Positions 45,097-54,153 of a stretch of 64,000 nt of DNA are shown here, piece after piece. The translations under genes and the position numbers were made by a program. Source of the stretch: Micromonospora inositola (lineage in GTDB: Bacteria > Actinomycetota > Actinomycetes > Mycobacteriales > Micromonosporaceae); assembly GCF_900090285.1 (NCBI RefSeq), contig NZ_LT607754.1:4304001-4368000 (forward strand). The letters run 5' to 3'. Below the pieces are notes generated by a model. It did not search any database. It had not been told where the DNA came from and was given only the letters and a program-made list of their open reading frames with translations. Positions within the stretch are counted from its first letter, which is position 1. Each line of letters opens with the position of its first letter.

Positions 45097-45875
45097 CCGT
45101 ACGGTGGATCCGTGCCGCCCTCGCCGGGGTGGCCGCGCTGACCCTCGGCCTGGCCGGCTGCGGCGGTGACGACGGGCCCGCCGGCACGACCGGCGGCGGG
45201 CGGGTCACCGTCTTCGCCGCCGCCTCGCTGACCGAGACGTTCACCCGGCTCGGCCGGGACTTCGAGGCCGCCCACCCCGGCACGAGGGTCACCTTCAACT
45301 TCGCCGGCAGCTCGGCGCTGGCCACCCAGATCACCCAGGGCGCCCCGGCCGACGTCTTCGCCGCCGCCTCACCCGCCACCATGAAGACCGTGACCGACGC
45401 CGGCGAGGCCGCGGCGAGCCCGGTCACCCTCGCCCGCAACCAGCTCGTCATCGCCGTGCCGAAAGGCAACCCCGACCGGATCAGCGGCCTGACCGACCTG
45501 GCTCGGCCGGGCGTGAAGGTCGCGCTCTGCGCCGAGCAGGTGCCCTGCGGCGCGGCGGCCCGCAAGGCCCTCGACGCGGCGAGCGCCCGGCTCACCCCGG
45601 CCACCCTGGAGCAGGACGTCAAGGGGGCGCTGGCCAAGGTGAAGCTCGGCGAGGTCGACGCCGCACTGGTCTACCGCACCGACGCCCGCGCCGCGGCGTC
45701 CGACCTGGACGCGGTCGAGTTCCCGGAGTCCGCCGGCGCGGTCAACGACTACCCGATCGTGGTGCTCAAGCGGGCGGGCGACCCGAACGGCGCCCGCGCC
45801 TTCGTCGACTACGTCCGCTCGGACGCGGGGCGGGCCATGCTCACCGCCGCCGGCTTCCAGGCCCCGCAGGCGTAG
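45093..45875 (+). CDS. modA: molybdate ABC transporter substrate-binding lipoprotein
   Basis: A 260-residue lipoprotein with lipobox LGLAGCGGDD near residue 20. The binding-protein fold shows VTVFAAASLTETFTRL near 33, VTFNFAGSSALATQI near 63 with the Ser that contacts the oxyanion, GAPADVFAAAS, and the second lobe VDAALVYRTDARAA with a Tyr ligand. It binds molybdate or tungstate outside the membrane for ModB and ModC. The GTG start overlaps the regulator stop. Confidence 0.93.
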   Translation: MTVRWIRAALAGVAALTLGLAGCGGDDGPAGTTGGGRVTVFAAASLTETFTRLGRDFEAAHPGTRVTFNFAGSSALATQITQGAPADVFAAASPATMKTVTDAGEAAASPVTLARNQLVIAVPKGNPDRISGLTDLARPGVKVALCAEQVPCGAAARKALDAASARLTPATLEQDVKGALAKVKLGEVDAALVYRTDARAAASDLDAVEFPESAGAVNDYPIVVLKRAGDPNGARAFVDYVRSDAGRAMLTAAGFQAPQA

Positions 45876-46702
45876 TGCCGGCCCGCGACACCGCCGGGCG
45901 GGCGGCCCGACCGGCGCGCCGCCGGCACCGGGTGCCCCTCGCGCTGCTCCTGCCCGCCGGGCTCGGGCTGATCTTCCTCGTCCTGCCGCTGGTCGGGCTG
46001 CTCGCCCGGGCGCCGTGGACCACCCTGCCGCAGCGGCTGGCCCAGCCCGGCGTGCTCACCGCGCTGCGGCTGTCCCTGCAGACCGCCACCCTCGCCACGC
46101 TGCTCTGCGTCCTGCTCGGCGTACCCCTGGCCTGGCTGCTGGCCCGGGTCGAGTTCCCCGGCCGGCGGCTGGTCCGGGCCCTGGTCACCGTCCCGCTGGT
46201 GCTGCCCCCGGTGGTTGGCGGGGTGGCGCTGCTGCTGGTCTTCGGGCGCCGCGGGCTGCTCGGGTCCTGGCTGGACGCCACCTTCGGGGTGACCCTGCCG
46301 TTCACCACCGCCGGGGTGGTGCTCGCCGAGGCGTTCGTCGCCATGCCGTTCCTGGTCATCGCCGTCGAGGGCGCGCTGCGCGGCGCGGACCCGCGCTACG
46401 AGGAGGCCGCCGCCACCCTCGGCGCCGGCCGCTGGACCACCTTCACCCACGTCACCCTGCCGCTGGTCGCCCCCGGCGTCGCCGCCGGGGCGGTGCTCTG
46501 CTGGGCCCGGGCCCTCGGCGAGTTCGGCGCCACCATCACCTTCGCCGGCAACTATCCCGGCCGGACCCAGACCATGCCGCTCGCCGTCTACCTCGCCCTG
46601 GAGACCGACCTGCCGGCCGCGATCGTGCTCAGCCTCATCCTGCTCACCGTCTCCGTCGCCATCCTGGCCGGACTGCGGGACCGCTGGGTCGGCGCCCCGT
46701 GA
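45875..46702 (+). CDS. modB: molybdate ABC transporter permease
   Basis: A 275-residue permease with about six helices. The EAA loop region EEAAATLGAGRWTTFTHVTL near residue 170 touches ModC, preceded by PLVLPPVVGGVALLLVFG. The GTG start shares its G with the modA TAG stop, so the operon is tightly coupled. The protein forms a homodimer channel for oxyanion import. Confidence 0.93.
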   Translation: MPARDTAGRAARPARRRHRVPLALLLPAGLGLIFLVLPLVGLLARAPWTTLPQRLAQPGVLTALRLSLQTATLATLLCVLLGVPLAWLLARVEFPGRRLVRALVTVPLVLPPVVGGVALLLVFGRRGLLGSWLDATFGVTLPFTTAGVVLAEAFVAMPFLVIAVEGALRGADPRYEEAAATLGAGRWTTFTHVTLPLVAPGVAAGAVLCWARALGEFGATITFAGNYPGRTQTMPLAVYLALETDLPAAIVLSLILLTVSVAILAGLRDRWVGAP

Positions 46703-47760
46703 CCGCACCGCCCCTGCTGGACGCACACCTCGTCGCCGACCGGGACGCCTTCCAGCTCGACGTCCGGCTGCGGATCGCCGCCGGCGAGGTCGTCGCGCTG
46801 CTCGGCCCGAACGGCGCCGGCAAGACCACCGCGCTGCGGGCGCTCGCCGGCCTGCACCCGCTGGCCGCCGGGCACCTCACCCTCGACGGCGTCGACCTCG
46901 ACCGCCCCGACCGGCGGCGCTGGGTGCCGCCCGAGCGGCGTCCGGTGGGCGTCGTGTTCCAGGACTACCTGCTCTTCCCGCACCTCAGCGCGCTGGACAA
47001 CGTCGCGTTCGGGCCCCGCCGGCAGGGCGCCGACCGGCGGGCCGCCCGCGAGCGGGCGCGGGGCTGGCTGGACCGCGTCGGCCTGGCCGAGCAGGCCCGC
47101 CGCCGGCCCCGGCAGCTCTCCGGCGGGCAGGCCCAGCGGGTCGCCCTCGCCCGGGCCCTCGCCGTCGACCCCACCCTGCTGCTGCTCGACGAGCCGCTGG
47201 CCGCCCTGGACGCGGGCACCCGGCTGGACACCCGGGCCGAGCTCCAGCGGCACCTCGGTGGCCACTCCGTCGCGACGCTGCTGGTCACCCACGACCCGCT
47301 GGACGCCTTCGTGCTCGCCGACCGGCTCCTCATCGTCGAGCACGGGCGGGTGGTCCAGGAGGGGGACGCGGCCAGCGTCACGGCCCGGCCGCGCACCGAC
47401 TACGTGGCGCGGCTGGTCGGGCTCAACCTGCACCGCGGCCGCGCCGACGGGCACACCGTGCGGGTCGGCGAGCTGACCCTCACCGCCGCGGACCGGGTCG
47501 TCGGGGACGCCTTCGTCGCCTTCCCGCCCGCCGCCGTCGCCCTGCACCCGGCCCGGCCCGACGGCAGCCCGCGCAACGTGTGGCCGGCCACCGTCACCGG
47601 GGTGCAGCGGCACGGCGACAACCTTCGGGTCCAGCTCGACGGCCCGATCACCGTCGCGGCGGACGTCACCCCGGCCGCGGCGGCCCACCTGCGGCTCGCC
47701 CCCGGTCACCGGGTCTGGGCGGCGGTCAAGGCCGCCGAGACCCACGCCTATCCGGCGTGA
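46699..47760 (+). CDS. modC: molybdate ABC transporter ATP-binding protein
   Basis: A 353-residue ATPase: Walker A GPNGAGKTTALRAL near 37, Q-loop VFQDYLLFPHL, signature LSGGQAQRVALAR near 138, Walker B LLLLDEPLAALDAG, H-loop LLVTHDPLDA. The C-terminal 100 residues hold a TOBE domain (VWPATVTGVQRHGDNLRVQL) that senses molybdate in related ModC proteins. The GTG start overlaps modB by GTGA. It drives uptake for molybdoenzymes; none is encoded in the window. Confidence 0.93.
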   Translation: MTAPPLLDAHLVADRDAFQLDVRLRIAAGEVVALLGPNGAGKTTALRALAGLHPLAAGHLTLDGVDLDRPDRRRWVPPERRPVGVVFQDYLLFPHLSALDNVAFGPRRQGADRRAARERARGWLDRVGLAEQARRRPRQLSGGQAQRVALARALAVDPTLLLLDEPLAALDAGTRLDTRAELQRHLGGHSVATLLVTHDPLDAFVLADRLLIVEHGRVVQEGDAASVTARPRTDYVARLVGLNLHRGRADGHTVRVGELTLTAADRVVGDAFVAFPPAAVALHPARPDGSPRNVWPATVTGVQRHGDNLRVQLDGPITVAADVTPAAAAHLRLAPGHRVWAAVKAAETHAYPA

Positions 47761-47879
47761 CCCGGGGGCGAAGGCCCGGCGTGACCGCCGTCTCGTGGAC
47801 GCCGCCGCCCGCCTGAGGGAGGTTTGACCTGGTCCTGACGGGTCAGTCAGACAGAGAGCGACGACGAGAGGGGTTCGGC

Positions 47880-48167
47880 GTGCCCGACACGACGCAAACC
47901 CGGTCCAGCCGCGACGCCGTCCTGCCGGACGACGTGACGGACCCGCTGCTGTGGCGGGCGGCGTACGACGTCGCCGCCGCGCACGAGCCGGACGAGGAGG
48001 GCCGGTGCCCCAGCCTGCTCTGCGGCCACCAGAGCGCCCCGTGCGAGCCGATGGTCAACGCCCGGCGGGCGATGCGCCTGGCTCGCGCCGGCACGTCGGT
48101 CGGCCGGGGGTCTGAACCTCGGGAGACGCCGGTGCCGCGGGCGCGGGACCGCCGCGCGGCGGCCTGA
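47880..48167 (+). CDS. small Cys-containing conserved protein of unknown function
   Basis: A 95-residue protein with GTG start at 47880 and GAGAGGGG upstream. The middle reads DPLLWRAAYDVAAAHEPD, then GRCPSLLCGHQSAPC with three Cys, and ARRAMRLAR. The pattern resembles short actinomycete proteins I have seen without a function; the Cys spacing could bind metal. The tail is basic and low in complexity. It follows modC by 119 bp and may be unrelated to it. Confidence 0.6.
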   Translation: MPDTTQTRSSRDAVLPDDVTDPLLWRAAYDVAAAHEPDEEGRCPSLLCGHQSAPCEPMVNARRAMRLARAGTSVGRGSEPRETPVPRARDRRAAA

Positions 48168-48182
48168 CCGGCGCCGGACCGG

Positions 48183-49886
48183 TCACCGGGCGCCCTGCGG
48201 ACCGAACGCGGTGAGGAAGCGGTCCCGGAAGGTGTCCATCCGCCACACCGGGGCCTGCGGCCCGGGGCGCAGCCCGTCCTGCCAGCCCCAGCTGGCGATC
48301 CGGTCGAACACCTTCGGGTCGTGCGCCACCACGGTGATCGGCACGTCCCGGCTGGCGCCCTCACCGGTGATCGCCGTCGCCGGCTGGTGGTCGCCGAGGA
48401 AGACCAGCACCAGGTCGTCCCCGCCGTACGTCAGCACGTAGGAGACCAGGGTGTCCAAGGTGTACTCGATCGAGTGCCGGTAGTCGGCGCGGATCTGGGT
48501 GGCGTCCCGCTGCACCACGTCCCGGCTGCCGCCGCTGCTGGTGGACGCCTGGTGGAAGATCGAGCCGTCGCCGACCGCGTCCCAACCGACCGGCTTCGGG
48601 ATGACTGACCAGGGCGAGTGGCTGGAGACCAGCGGGATCTCCGCCATCAGCGGGGCGTGCGGCTTCGCCCGCTCCAGCCGCTGGAAGGTGGCCAGGGTGT
48701 ACTGGTCGGGCATCGGCGCGTAGCTGAACTTCGGGCCGTGGTAGGCCAGCTTCTCGGCGTCGTAGTAGCGGTCGTAGCCGAAGAACTTCCCCTCCGGCCA
48801 GGGCTGGGTGGCCGCCGGCAGGACGCCCACCGTCTGCCAGCCGGCCCGGTGGAACGCGCCGTTGAGGGTCAGCCGGTCCCCGGCCAGCAGGTCCCGGTGG
48901 CGCTGGTCGTTGTCGATCCAGAGCCCGGACAGCAGGGTGCCGTGCGCCAGCCAACTGCCGCCGCCGAACGTGGGGGAGGTGAGGAAGCCGCTGCGCGCGT
49001 CGTACCCGGCCGCCCGCAGCCGGCGGTAGCCGTCGTCGAGCACCGCGTCGACGTGCGGCGCGAACTCCGGGTCCTCGACCGCGTCCCGGCCGTAGCTCTC
49101 CACGAACGCCACCAGCACGTCCTTGCCGCGCAACCCGGTCAGCAGCCGGTCGCCGGGGACGTCCCGGAAGGCGTCGGTGGCCGCCGCGCCGGCGAACGCC
49201 TCCCGGTCCCGCAGCCCGGCCCGCACCTGCCCGGCGTGCGCCGCGACCAGCGTGGTCGCCTCCCGGTCCGCCACCGGCACGCCGGAGGAGACCCGCACCC
49301 CGAACACGGCGCAACCCAGCCAGAGCACGGCCAGTGCCGCGACGGCGCGGACCGTGCCGGTGCGGTGCCGGACCACGAGCCGGGTCAACCGCAGCGCCGA
49401 GAGGGTGAGCAGGACGAACAGCGCGCCGGCGAGGAGCAGCACCCCGGCCGCGGCGGCGACCGCGCCGCCCCGGCCGACCGAGTCGGTGAGGAAGCCGAAG
49501 CCGTCGTCGAAGAGCCCCCAGTCGAGCAGCACGTCGAACGGCCGGTCCCGGGCCACGAAGAAGCCCATGTCGAGGAGCTTGAGCACGGTCAGCAGGCTGA
49601 GCGCCAGACCGAGCGCCACAGCCACCGGCCGGCGGGCCCGGGCCGGCAGGACGAGCAGCAGCGCGACGGCGACCAACGCCTCCACCGGGATCCGCAGGAA
49701 CGCGCCGGGGCGGAGCCGGCCCAACTGGTCCGGCGCCACGAGCGCGGCCAGCACCAGCACCGCCGCGAGCCCGGTGACGACTCCGGCCAGGATGCGGCGG
49801 CCCCGGGGTGTGACCACCGTCGAGGGGGCGGCATCGTCGTCCGGCGGTTCCACTGCCGGTCGACGGAAGCGCGTGATGAGTGACAA
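48183..49886 (-). CDS. membrane sulfatase-fold phosphoglycerol-transferase-like protein
   Basis: A 567-residue protein: about five N-terminal helices to residue 195, then a large extracytoplasmic alkaline-phosphatase-superfamily domain. Relevant motifs are VLVAFVESYGRDAVED near 262, the candidate nucleophile region TSPTFGGGSWLAHGTLLSG near 308 and VLVFLGDHQPATAIT near 500 for metal binding. Such enzymes move phosphoglycerol or phosphoethanolamine groups, or cut sulfate esters. It is downstream of the CDP-alcohol phosphotransferase on the same strand, with a 49-bp gap, so lipid headgroup chemistry is the most likely role. Confidence 0.83.
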   Translation of the reverse strand: MSLITRFRRPAVEPPDDDAAPSTVVTPRGRRILAGVVTGLAAVLVLAALVAPDQLGRLRPGAFLRIPVEALVAVALLLVLPARARRPVAVALGLALSLLTVLKLLDMGFFVARDRPFDVLLDWGLFDDGFGFLTDSVGRGGAVAAAAGVLLLAGALFVLLTLSALRLTRLVVRHRTGTVRAVAALAVLWLGCAVFGVRVSSGVPVADREATTLVAAHAGQVRAGLRDREAFAGAAATDAFRDVPGDRLLTGLRGKDVLVAFVESYGRDAVEDPEFAPHVDAVLDDGYRRLRAAGYDARSGFLTSPTFGGGSWLAHGTLLSGLWIDNDQRHRDLLAGDRLTLNGAFHRAGWQTVGVLPAATQPWPEGKFFGYDRYYDAEKLAYHGPKFSYAPMPDQYTLATFQRLERAKPHAPLMAEIPLVSSHSPWSVIPKPVGWDAVGDGSIFHQASTSSGGSRDVVQRDATQIRADYRHSIEYTLDTLVSYVLTYGGDDLVLVFLGDHQPATAITGEGASRDVPITVVAHDPKVFDRIASWGWQDGLRPGPQAPVWRMDTFRDRFLTAFGPQGAR

Positions 49887-49935
49887 CTCCTCGGTCCTTC
49901 CCTGCGGTGCCCGTGGTGCCGGCGGTCGTGCCGGC

Positions 49936-50778
49936 TCAGACCGGCTGGTGGGCCGTCCACCGGCCCGTGGCCGGCTCGCCGGAGGCGGCGACGTGGGTGG
50001 CGCGGGTGACGGTGACCCGCATGGCGCGCGGCACGGTGACGTGCCGGACGGCGACGTGCGGGACGGCGACCTGCGGGACGGGGATGGCGGCGGGGCGGTG
50101 CCGCCAGAGCCAGGCGACGTCGTGGCCGAACGATTCGACCAGCATCGCCAGCGCCCCCGCCACCAGCACGGCCGTCGCCACCGGGGGCAGCGCGGCGGCG
50201 GCCGCGACGGCCAGCACGACGCCCTGCGCGGCCGCGACCACCTTGCGCCAGTACCGCCGCGGCAGGGCGCCGCGCATCCAGGGCAGCAGCCAGCCCGCGG
50301 CGACGAAGGCGTACCGCATCCCGCCGGCGGCCAGCACCCAGCCGCCGACGGCCGGCACCAGGTGGACGCTCAGCACCAGGATCAGGAACGCGTCGACCTC
50401 CATGTCGAACCGCGCGCCGAGGTCGCTCGCGGTCCCGGTGCCCCGGGCCACCCGGCCGTCGACCGCGTCGAGCGCCAGCGCCACGGCGGTGAGCGGGACC
50501 AGCACCGCCACCGGCACCGGCCGCCCCCAGGCCTCCACCGTCAGGGCCAGCACCCCGCCGACCAGGACCGCCCGGGTCAGGGTCACCCGGTCCGCCGGGC
50601 CGAGCGCGTCCGCCCCGGCCGCCCGCAGGCCGCGCCGCAGCAGACCGCACAGGGCGACGCCGTACGCGAGGCCGGCCAGCCAGGCCGCCGCGCCGAGACC
50701 GACCGTACCGGCGAGCCCGGCCAGCAGGACGAACTGGGCGATCAGCCCGAGTACCGGGCCACTTCGAACCGTGGACAC
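49936..50778 (-). CDS. CDP-alcohol phosphatidyltransferase family protein
   Basis: A 280-residue membrane enzyme. The family motif DxxDGxxAR-x8-GxxxDxxxD is seen as ALDAVDGRVARG and, eight residues on, GARFDMEVD. Five or six helices surround it. GTG 50778 lies four bases after GGAGG. The last 40 residues carry a pentapeptide pattern (VPQVA, VPHVA, VRHVT), encoded by three 15-bp units at 50035-50079. It joins a CDP-activated alcohol to an acceptor; product unknown. It is divergent from the dehydrogenase with 91 bp between them. Confidence 0.85.
   Translation of the reverse strand: MSTVRSGPVLGLIAQFVLLAGLAGTVGLGAAAWLAGLAYGVALCGLLRRGLRAAGADALGPADRVTLTRAVLVGGVLALTVEAWGRPVPVAVLVPLTAVALALDAVDGRVARGTGTASDLGARFDMEVDAFLILVLSVHLVPAVGGWVLAAGGMRYAFVAAGWLLPWMRGALPRRYWRKVVAAAQGVVLAVAAAAALPPVATAVLVAGALAMLVESFGHDVAWLWRHRPAAIPVPQVAVPHVAVRHVTVPRAMRVTVTRATHVAASGEPATGRWTAHQPV
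50035..50079. repeat. three tandem 15-bp units in the phosphatidyltransferase tail
   Basis: GGTGACGTGCCGGAC, GGCGACGTGCGGGAC and GGCGACCTGCGGGAC are adjacent and in frame, so they add five residues each to the protein tail. Copy number may vary between strains. Confidence 0.65.
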
Positions 50779-50869
50779 CCTGCCTCCGTGTCTATGATCG
50801 GCAACCCTGCCACTCAACACGGGAAATACGGCCGTCCGGTTCGGTCCGGATGCGGAAAGAGGGAAATTC

Positions 50870-51847
50870 GTGACCCGCGACGCCCGCGCCTTCTGGCTCC
50901 GCGCCCCCGGCGAGGGCGAGATCCGGTCGGTGACCCTCCCCGCCCCCGGCCCCGACGAGGTGCTGGTCCGCACCCGGTACTCGGGCGTCAGCCGGGGCAC
51001 GGAGACCCTGGTCTTCACCGGCCGGGTCCCCGTCGACCAGTACGCCACCATGCGCGCCCCGTTCCAGGAGGGCGACTTCCCGGCCCCGGTCAAGTACGGC
51101 TACCTCAGCGTCGGGGTGGTCGAGGAGGGGCCCGAGGCGCTGCGCGGGCGGACCGTCTTCTGCCTGTACCCGCACCAGACCGCGTACGTCGTGCCGGCCC
51201 AGGCGGTGGTGGTCGTACCCGAACGGGTGCCGGCGGCCCGGGCGGTCCTCGCGGGCACGGTGGAGACCGCGGTGAACGCGCTCTGGGACGCCCCGCCGCT
51301 GGTCGGCGACCGGGTCACCGTGGTCGGCGGCGGCATGGTCGGCTGCTGCGTCGCCGCGCTGCTGGCCCGCTTCCCCGGGGTACGGACCGAGCTGGTCGAC
51401 GCCGACCCGGCGCGGGCCGCCGTGGCCGCCGCGCTCGGGGTCGACTTCGCCCTCCCGGCCGACGCCGCCGGCGGGCGGGACCTGGTGGTGCACGCCAGCG
51501 CCAGCGGCGACGGTCTCCAGCGGTCCCTGGAGCTGCTCCGCCCGGAGGGCACCGTGCTGGAGCTGAGCTGGTACGGCGACCGTCCGGTCACGCTCCGCCT
51601 CGGTGGGGCGTTCCACTCGGGACGGCTGCGCATCCACAGCAGCCAGGTGGGTACGGTGTCGCCGCGGCGGGCCGACCGCAGCTACCACGACCGGCTGGCG
51701 CTGGCTCTGGACCTGCTCGCCGATCCGGCCTTCGACGCGCTGCTCACCGGCCGGTCCCGGTTCGCGGAACTGCCCGACGTGCTCGACCGACTCGGCACGG
51801 GCCGCCTGCCCGCGCTCTGCCACCTCATCACCTACGACGGGGAGTGA
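50870..51847 (+). CDS. MDR-superfamily (BchC-like) oxidoreductase lacking zinc ligands
   Basis: A 325-residue medium-chain dehydrogenase/reductase. The N-terminal part has RYSGVSRGTETLVFTG where zinc enzymes carry their first Cys, and the four-Cys structural lobe is missing. The Rossmann motif is VVGGGMVGCCVAALLA near 148. The C-terminus returns to catalytic-domain strands (LPALCHLI). Absence of zinc ligands suggests a redox step without zinc catalysis, as in BchC-like members. It is first in a run of seven co-directional genes with gaps of 66 bp or less. Confidence 0.82.
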   Translation: MTRDARAFWLRAPGEGEIRSVTLPAPGPDEVLVRTRYSGVSRGTETLVFTGRVPVDQYATMRAPFQEGDFPAPVKYGYLSVGVVEEGPEALRGRTVFCLYPHQTAYVVPAQAVVVVPERVPAARAVLAGTVETAVNALWDAPPLVGDRVTVVGGGMVGCCVAALLARFPGVRTELVDADPARAAVAAALGVDFALPADAAGGRDLVVHASASGDGLQRSLELLRPEGTVLELSWYGDRPVTLRLGGAFHSGRLRIHSSQVGTVSPRRADRSYHDRLALALDLLADPAFDALLTGRSRFAELPDVLDRLGTGRLPALCHLITYDGE

Positions 51848-51850
51848 TCC

Positions 51851-52249
51851 GTGTTCAGCGTGACCGTCCGTGACCACATGATGGTCGCCCACAGCTTCAC
51901 CGGCGAGGTCTTCGGCCCCGCCCAGCGGCTGCACGGCGCCACCTTCGTCGTCGACGCCACCTTCCGCCGCGCCGACCTCGACGCCGACGGGATCGTCGTC
52001 GACATCGGCCTGGCGACCGAACAGCTCAAGGCCGTCCTCGGCGAGCTGACCTACCGCAACCTGGACGACGAGCCCGACTTCGCCGGGGTGAACACCACCA
52101 CCGAGGTGCTGGCCCGCACGGTCGCCGACCGGCTCGCCGAGCGGGTGCACGCCGGCCGGCTCGGCGACGGCGCGCGCGGCCTGGCCGGCATCACCGTCAC
52201 CCTGCACGAGTCGCACGTCGCCTGGGCCAGCTACGAGCGGTCGCTGTAG
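51851..52249 (+). CDS. 6-pyruvoyl-tetrahydropterin-synthase-fold protein, atypical active site
   Basis: A 132-residue PTPS/QueD-like T-fold protein: [15 protein letters not shown] at the start, [33 protein letters not shown] near 85, and [12 protein letters not shown] at the end. Typical enzymes have His then Cys-x3-His-Gly-His; here the segment reads QRLHGATF, so the third zinc His is Ala and the catalytic Cys is not visible. The Glu near the end and the Asn-Thr-Thr strand are retained. Starts GTG 51851, four bases after the dehydrogenase stop. It may act on a GTP-derived pyrimidine or pterin in a different way. Confidence 0.8.
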   Translation: MFSVTVRDHMMVAHSFTGEVFGPAQRLHGATFVVDATFRRADLDADGIVVDIGLATEQLKAVLGELTYRNLDDEPDFAGVNTTTEVLARTVADRLAERVHAGRLGDGARGLAGITVTLHESHVAWASYERSL

Positions 52250-52252
52250 CGG

Positions 52253-53290
52253 ATGACCACGGTGCACGTGGTGCTGCCGGGCGACATCGACGATCCGGCC
52301 AGCCCCAGCGGCGGCAACGGCTACGACCGCCGGGCCTGCCGGGGACTCGCCGCGGCCGGCTGGACCGTCCGGGAGCATCCCGTGCCCGGCGGCTGGCCGC
52401 GACCGGGGGTGGGGGAGCGGGCCGCCCTCGCCGGGGTGCTCGCGGGGCTGCCCGACGGCGCGCTGGTGCTGCTCGACGGACTGGTCGCCTCGACCGTGCC
52501 GGAGGTGCTGGCGCCGCAGGGCCGCCGGTTGCGCCTGGTGGTGCTCGTGCACCTGCCGCTGGAGACCGACGCCGAGGCCGGGGCCCTGGCCGCCGCCACC
52601 GCCGTGGTCACCACCAGCGAGTGGACCCGCCGCCGGCTGCTCGACCGGTACGCCCTGCCCGCCGACCGGGTCCGGGCGGCCCCGCCCGGGGTGGACCCCG
52701 CGCCTCCGGCCAGCGGCTCAGCGGACGGCACCGCGCTGCTCTGCGTCGCGGCGGTCACCCCGCACAAGGGCCACGACGTGCTCGCCGCGGCCCTGGCCAC
52801 CGTCGCCGACCTGCCCTGGACCTGCGACTGGGTGGGCGCGTTGACCCGGGATCCCGACTTCGTCGACCGGCTGCGCGCGCAGCTCACCGGCGCCGGCCTC
52901 ACCGGCCGGGTCCGCCTGGCCGGCGCCCGCACCGGCGCGGCGCTGGACGCCGCGTACGCCCACGCCGACCTGCTGGTGCTCGCCTCCCGGGCCGAGACGT
53001 ACGGGATGGTGGTCACCGAGGCGCTGGCCCGGGGCGTACCGGTGCTGGGCACCGACGTCGGCGGGCTGCCCGAGGCGCTCGGGCGCGCCGCCGACGGCAG
53101 CCGACCCGGCCTGCTCGTGCCGCCGGACGACCCGGACGCGCTGGCCGGCGCGCTACGCCGCTGGCTCACCGACCCCGCGCTGCGGGCCCGGCTGCGCCGG
53201 TCCGCCCGGGACCGGCGCGACACCCTCACCGACTGGGCGGTCACCTCGACCCGCCTGGCGGCCGTACTGAAGGAGGCGACGGCGGCATGA
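52253..53290 (+). CDS. GT4-family glycosyltransferase
   Basis: A 345-residue GT-B enzyme. The N-terminal domain has SPSGGNGYDRRACRGLAAAG with the Gly-rich acceptor loop, and the C-terminal domain has AVTPHKGHDVLAAAL and the EX7E motif SRAETYGMVVTEALARG near 245-262 for the nucleotide sugar. The nearest typical relatives use UDP- or GDP-sugars with retention. Overlap of ATGA with the methyltransferase indicates coupled translation. The acceptor may be the nucleobase-derived product of the downstream RibA pair (inference). Confidence 0.88.
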   Translation: MTTVHVVLPGDIDDPASPSGGNGYDRRACRGLAAAGWTVREHPVPGGWPRPGVGERAALAGVLAGLPDGALVLLDGLVASTVPEVLAPQGRRLRLVVLVHLPLETDAEAGALAAATAVVTTSEWTRRRLLDRYALPADRVRAAPPGVDPAPPASGSADGTALLCVAAVTPHKGHDVLAAALATVADLPWTCDWVGALTRDPDFVDRLRAQLTGAGLTGRVRLAGARTGAALDAAYAHADLLVLASRAETYGMVVTEALARGVPVLGTDVGGLPEALGRAADGSRPGLLVPPDDPDALAGALRRWLTDPALRARLRRSARDRRDTLTDWAVTSTRLAAVLKEATAA

Positions 53291-54102
53291 CGACGCAACT
53301 CCCGCCCGACTTCGCGGACTGGCTGCGGCTGCGCGAGCCCGCCGACGCCGCGGCCCGCGCCCCCCAACTGGTCGACGCGGTCCGCCGCCGGCTGGCCGGT
53401 GACCGGCCGCTGGTCGTGCACGACCTGGGCACCGGGACCGGTTCGATGGGACGCTGGCTGGCGCCCCTGCTGCCCGGGCCGCAGCACTGGATCCTGTACG
53501 ACCGGGACGCCGGCCTGCTCGACCGGGCCGCCGCCGACCTGGTGGACGCCGCCGCCGACGGCAGCCCGGTCACCGTCGAGACCCGGTGCGCCGACATCAC
53601 CCGGCTGACCGCCGCGGACCTCGCCGGCGCCGGCCTGGTCACCGCGTCGGCGCTGCTGGACATGCTCACCGCCGAGGAGGTCGAGCGGGTGGTGGCGGCC
53701 TGCGCCGGGCACCCCACGCTGTTCATGCTCACCGTGGTCGGCCGGGTGGAGTTCACCCCGGCCGATCCGCTGGACGCGGAGTTCGCCGCGGCGTTCAACG
53801 CGCACCAGCGCCGTACCGTCGACGGCCGCGCCCTGCTCGGGCCGGGCGCGGTCGAGGCCACCCGGGCGGCGTTCACCCGGCGGCGGATCGACGTGCTGGT
53901 CCGGCCCAGCCCGTGGCGGCTCGGCCCGGAGCAGGCGGCGCTCACCGTCGAGTGGCTGACCGGCTGGCTCGACGCGGCCGGCGAGCAGCGGCCGGAGCTG
54001 GCCGCGCCGGCCGGGGCGTACCGGCGGCGGAGGCTGGCCGAGGCGGCCCAGGGCCGGCTGCGGGTGCTGCTGCACCACGCCGACCTGCTGGCCGGGGGGT
54101 GA
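53287..54102 (+). CDS. class I SAM-dependent methyltransferase
   Basis: A 271-residue enzyme. SAM motif I is VVHDLGTGTGSMGRWL near 38, with the ribose-binding acid in ILYDRDAG near 68 and CADITRLTAADL near 102. The C-terminal half has VRPSPWRLGPEQAALTVEWL, and a helix RRRLAEAAQGRLRVLL. The start overlaps the glycosyltransferase stop. The substrate is unknown; it is probably a glycosylated intermediate in this cluster. Confidence 0.85.
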   Translation: MTTQLPPDFADWLRLREPADAAARAPQLVDAVRRRLAGDRPLVVHDLGTGTGSMGRWLAPLLPGPQHWILYDRDAGLLDRAAADLVDAAADGSPVTVETRCADITRLTAADLAGAGLVTASALLDMLTAEEVERVVAACAGHPTLFMLTVVGRVEFTPADPLDAEFAAAFNAHQRRTVDGRALLGPGAVEATRAAFTRRRIDVLVRPSPWRLGPEQAALTVEWLTGWLDAAGEQRPELAAPAGAYRRRRLAEAAQGRLRVLLHHADLLAGG

Positions 54103-54153
54103 ACCGGACGGCGGCGGCGTACGTGACACCAGGTGGGACAGAGGGAGGACCGC

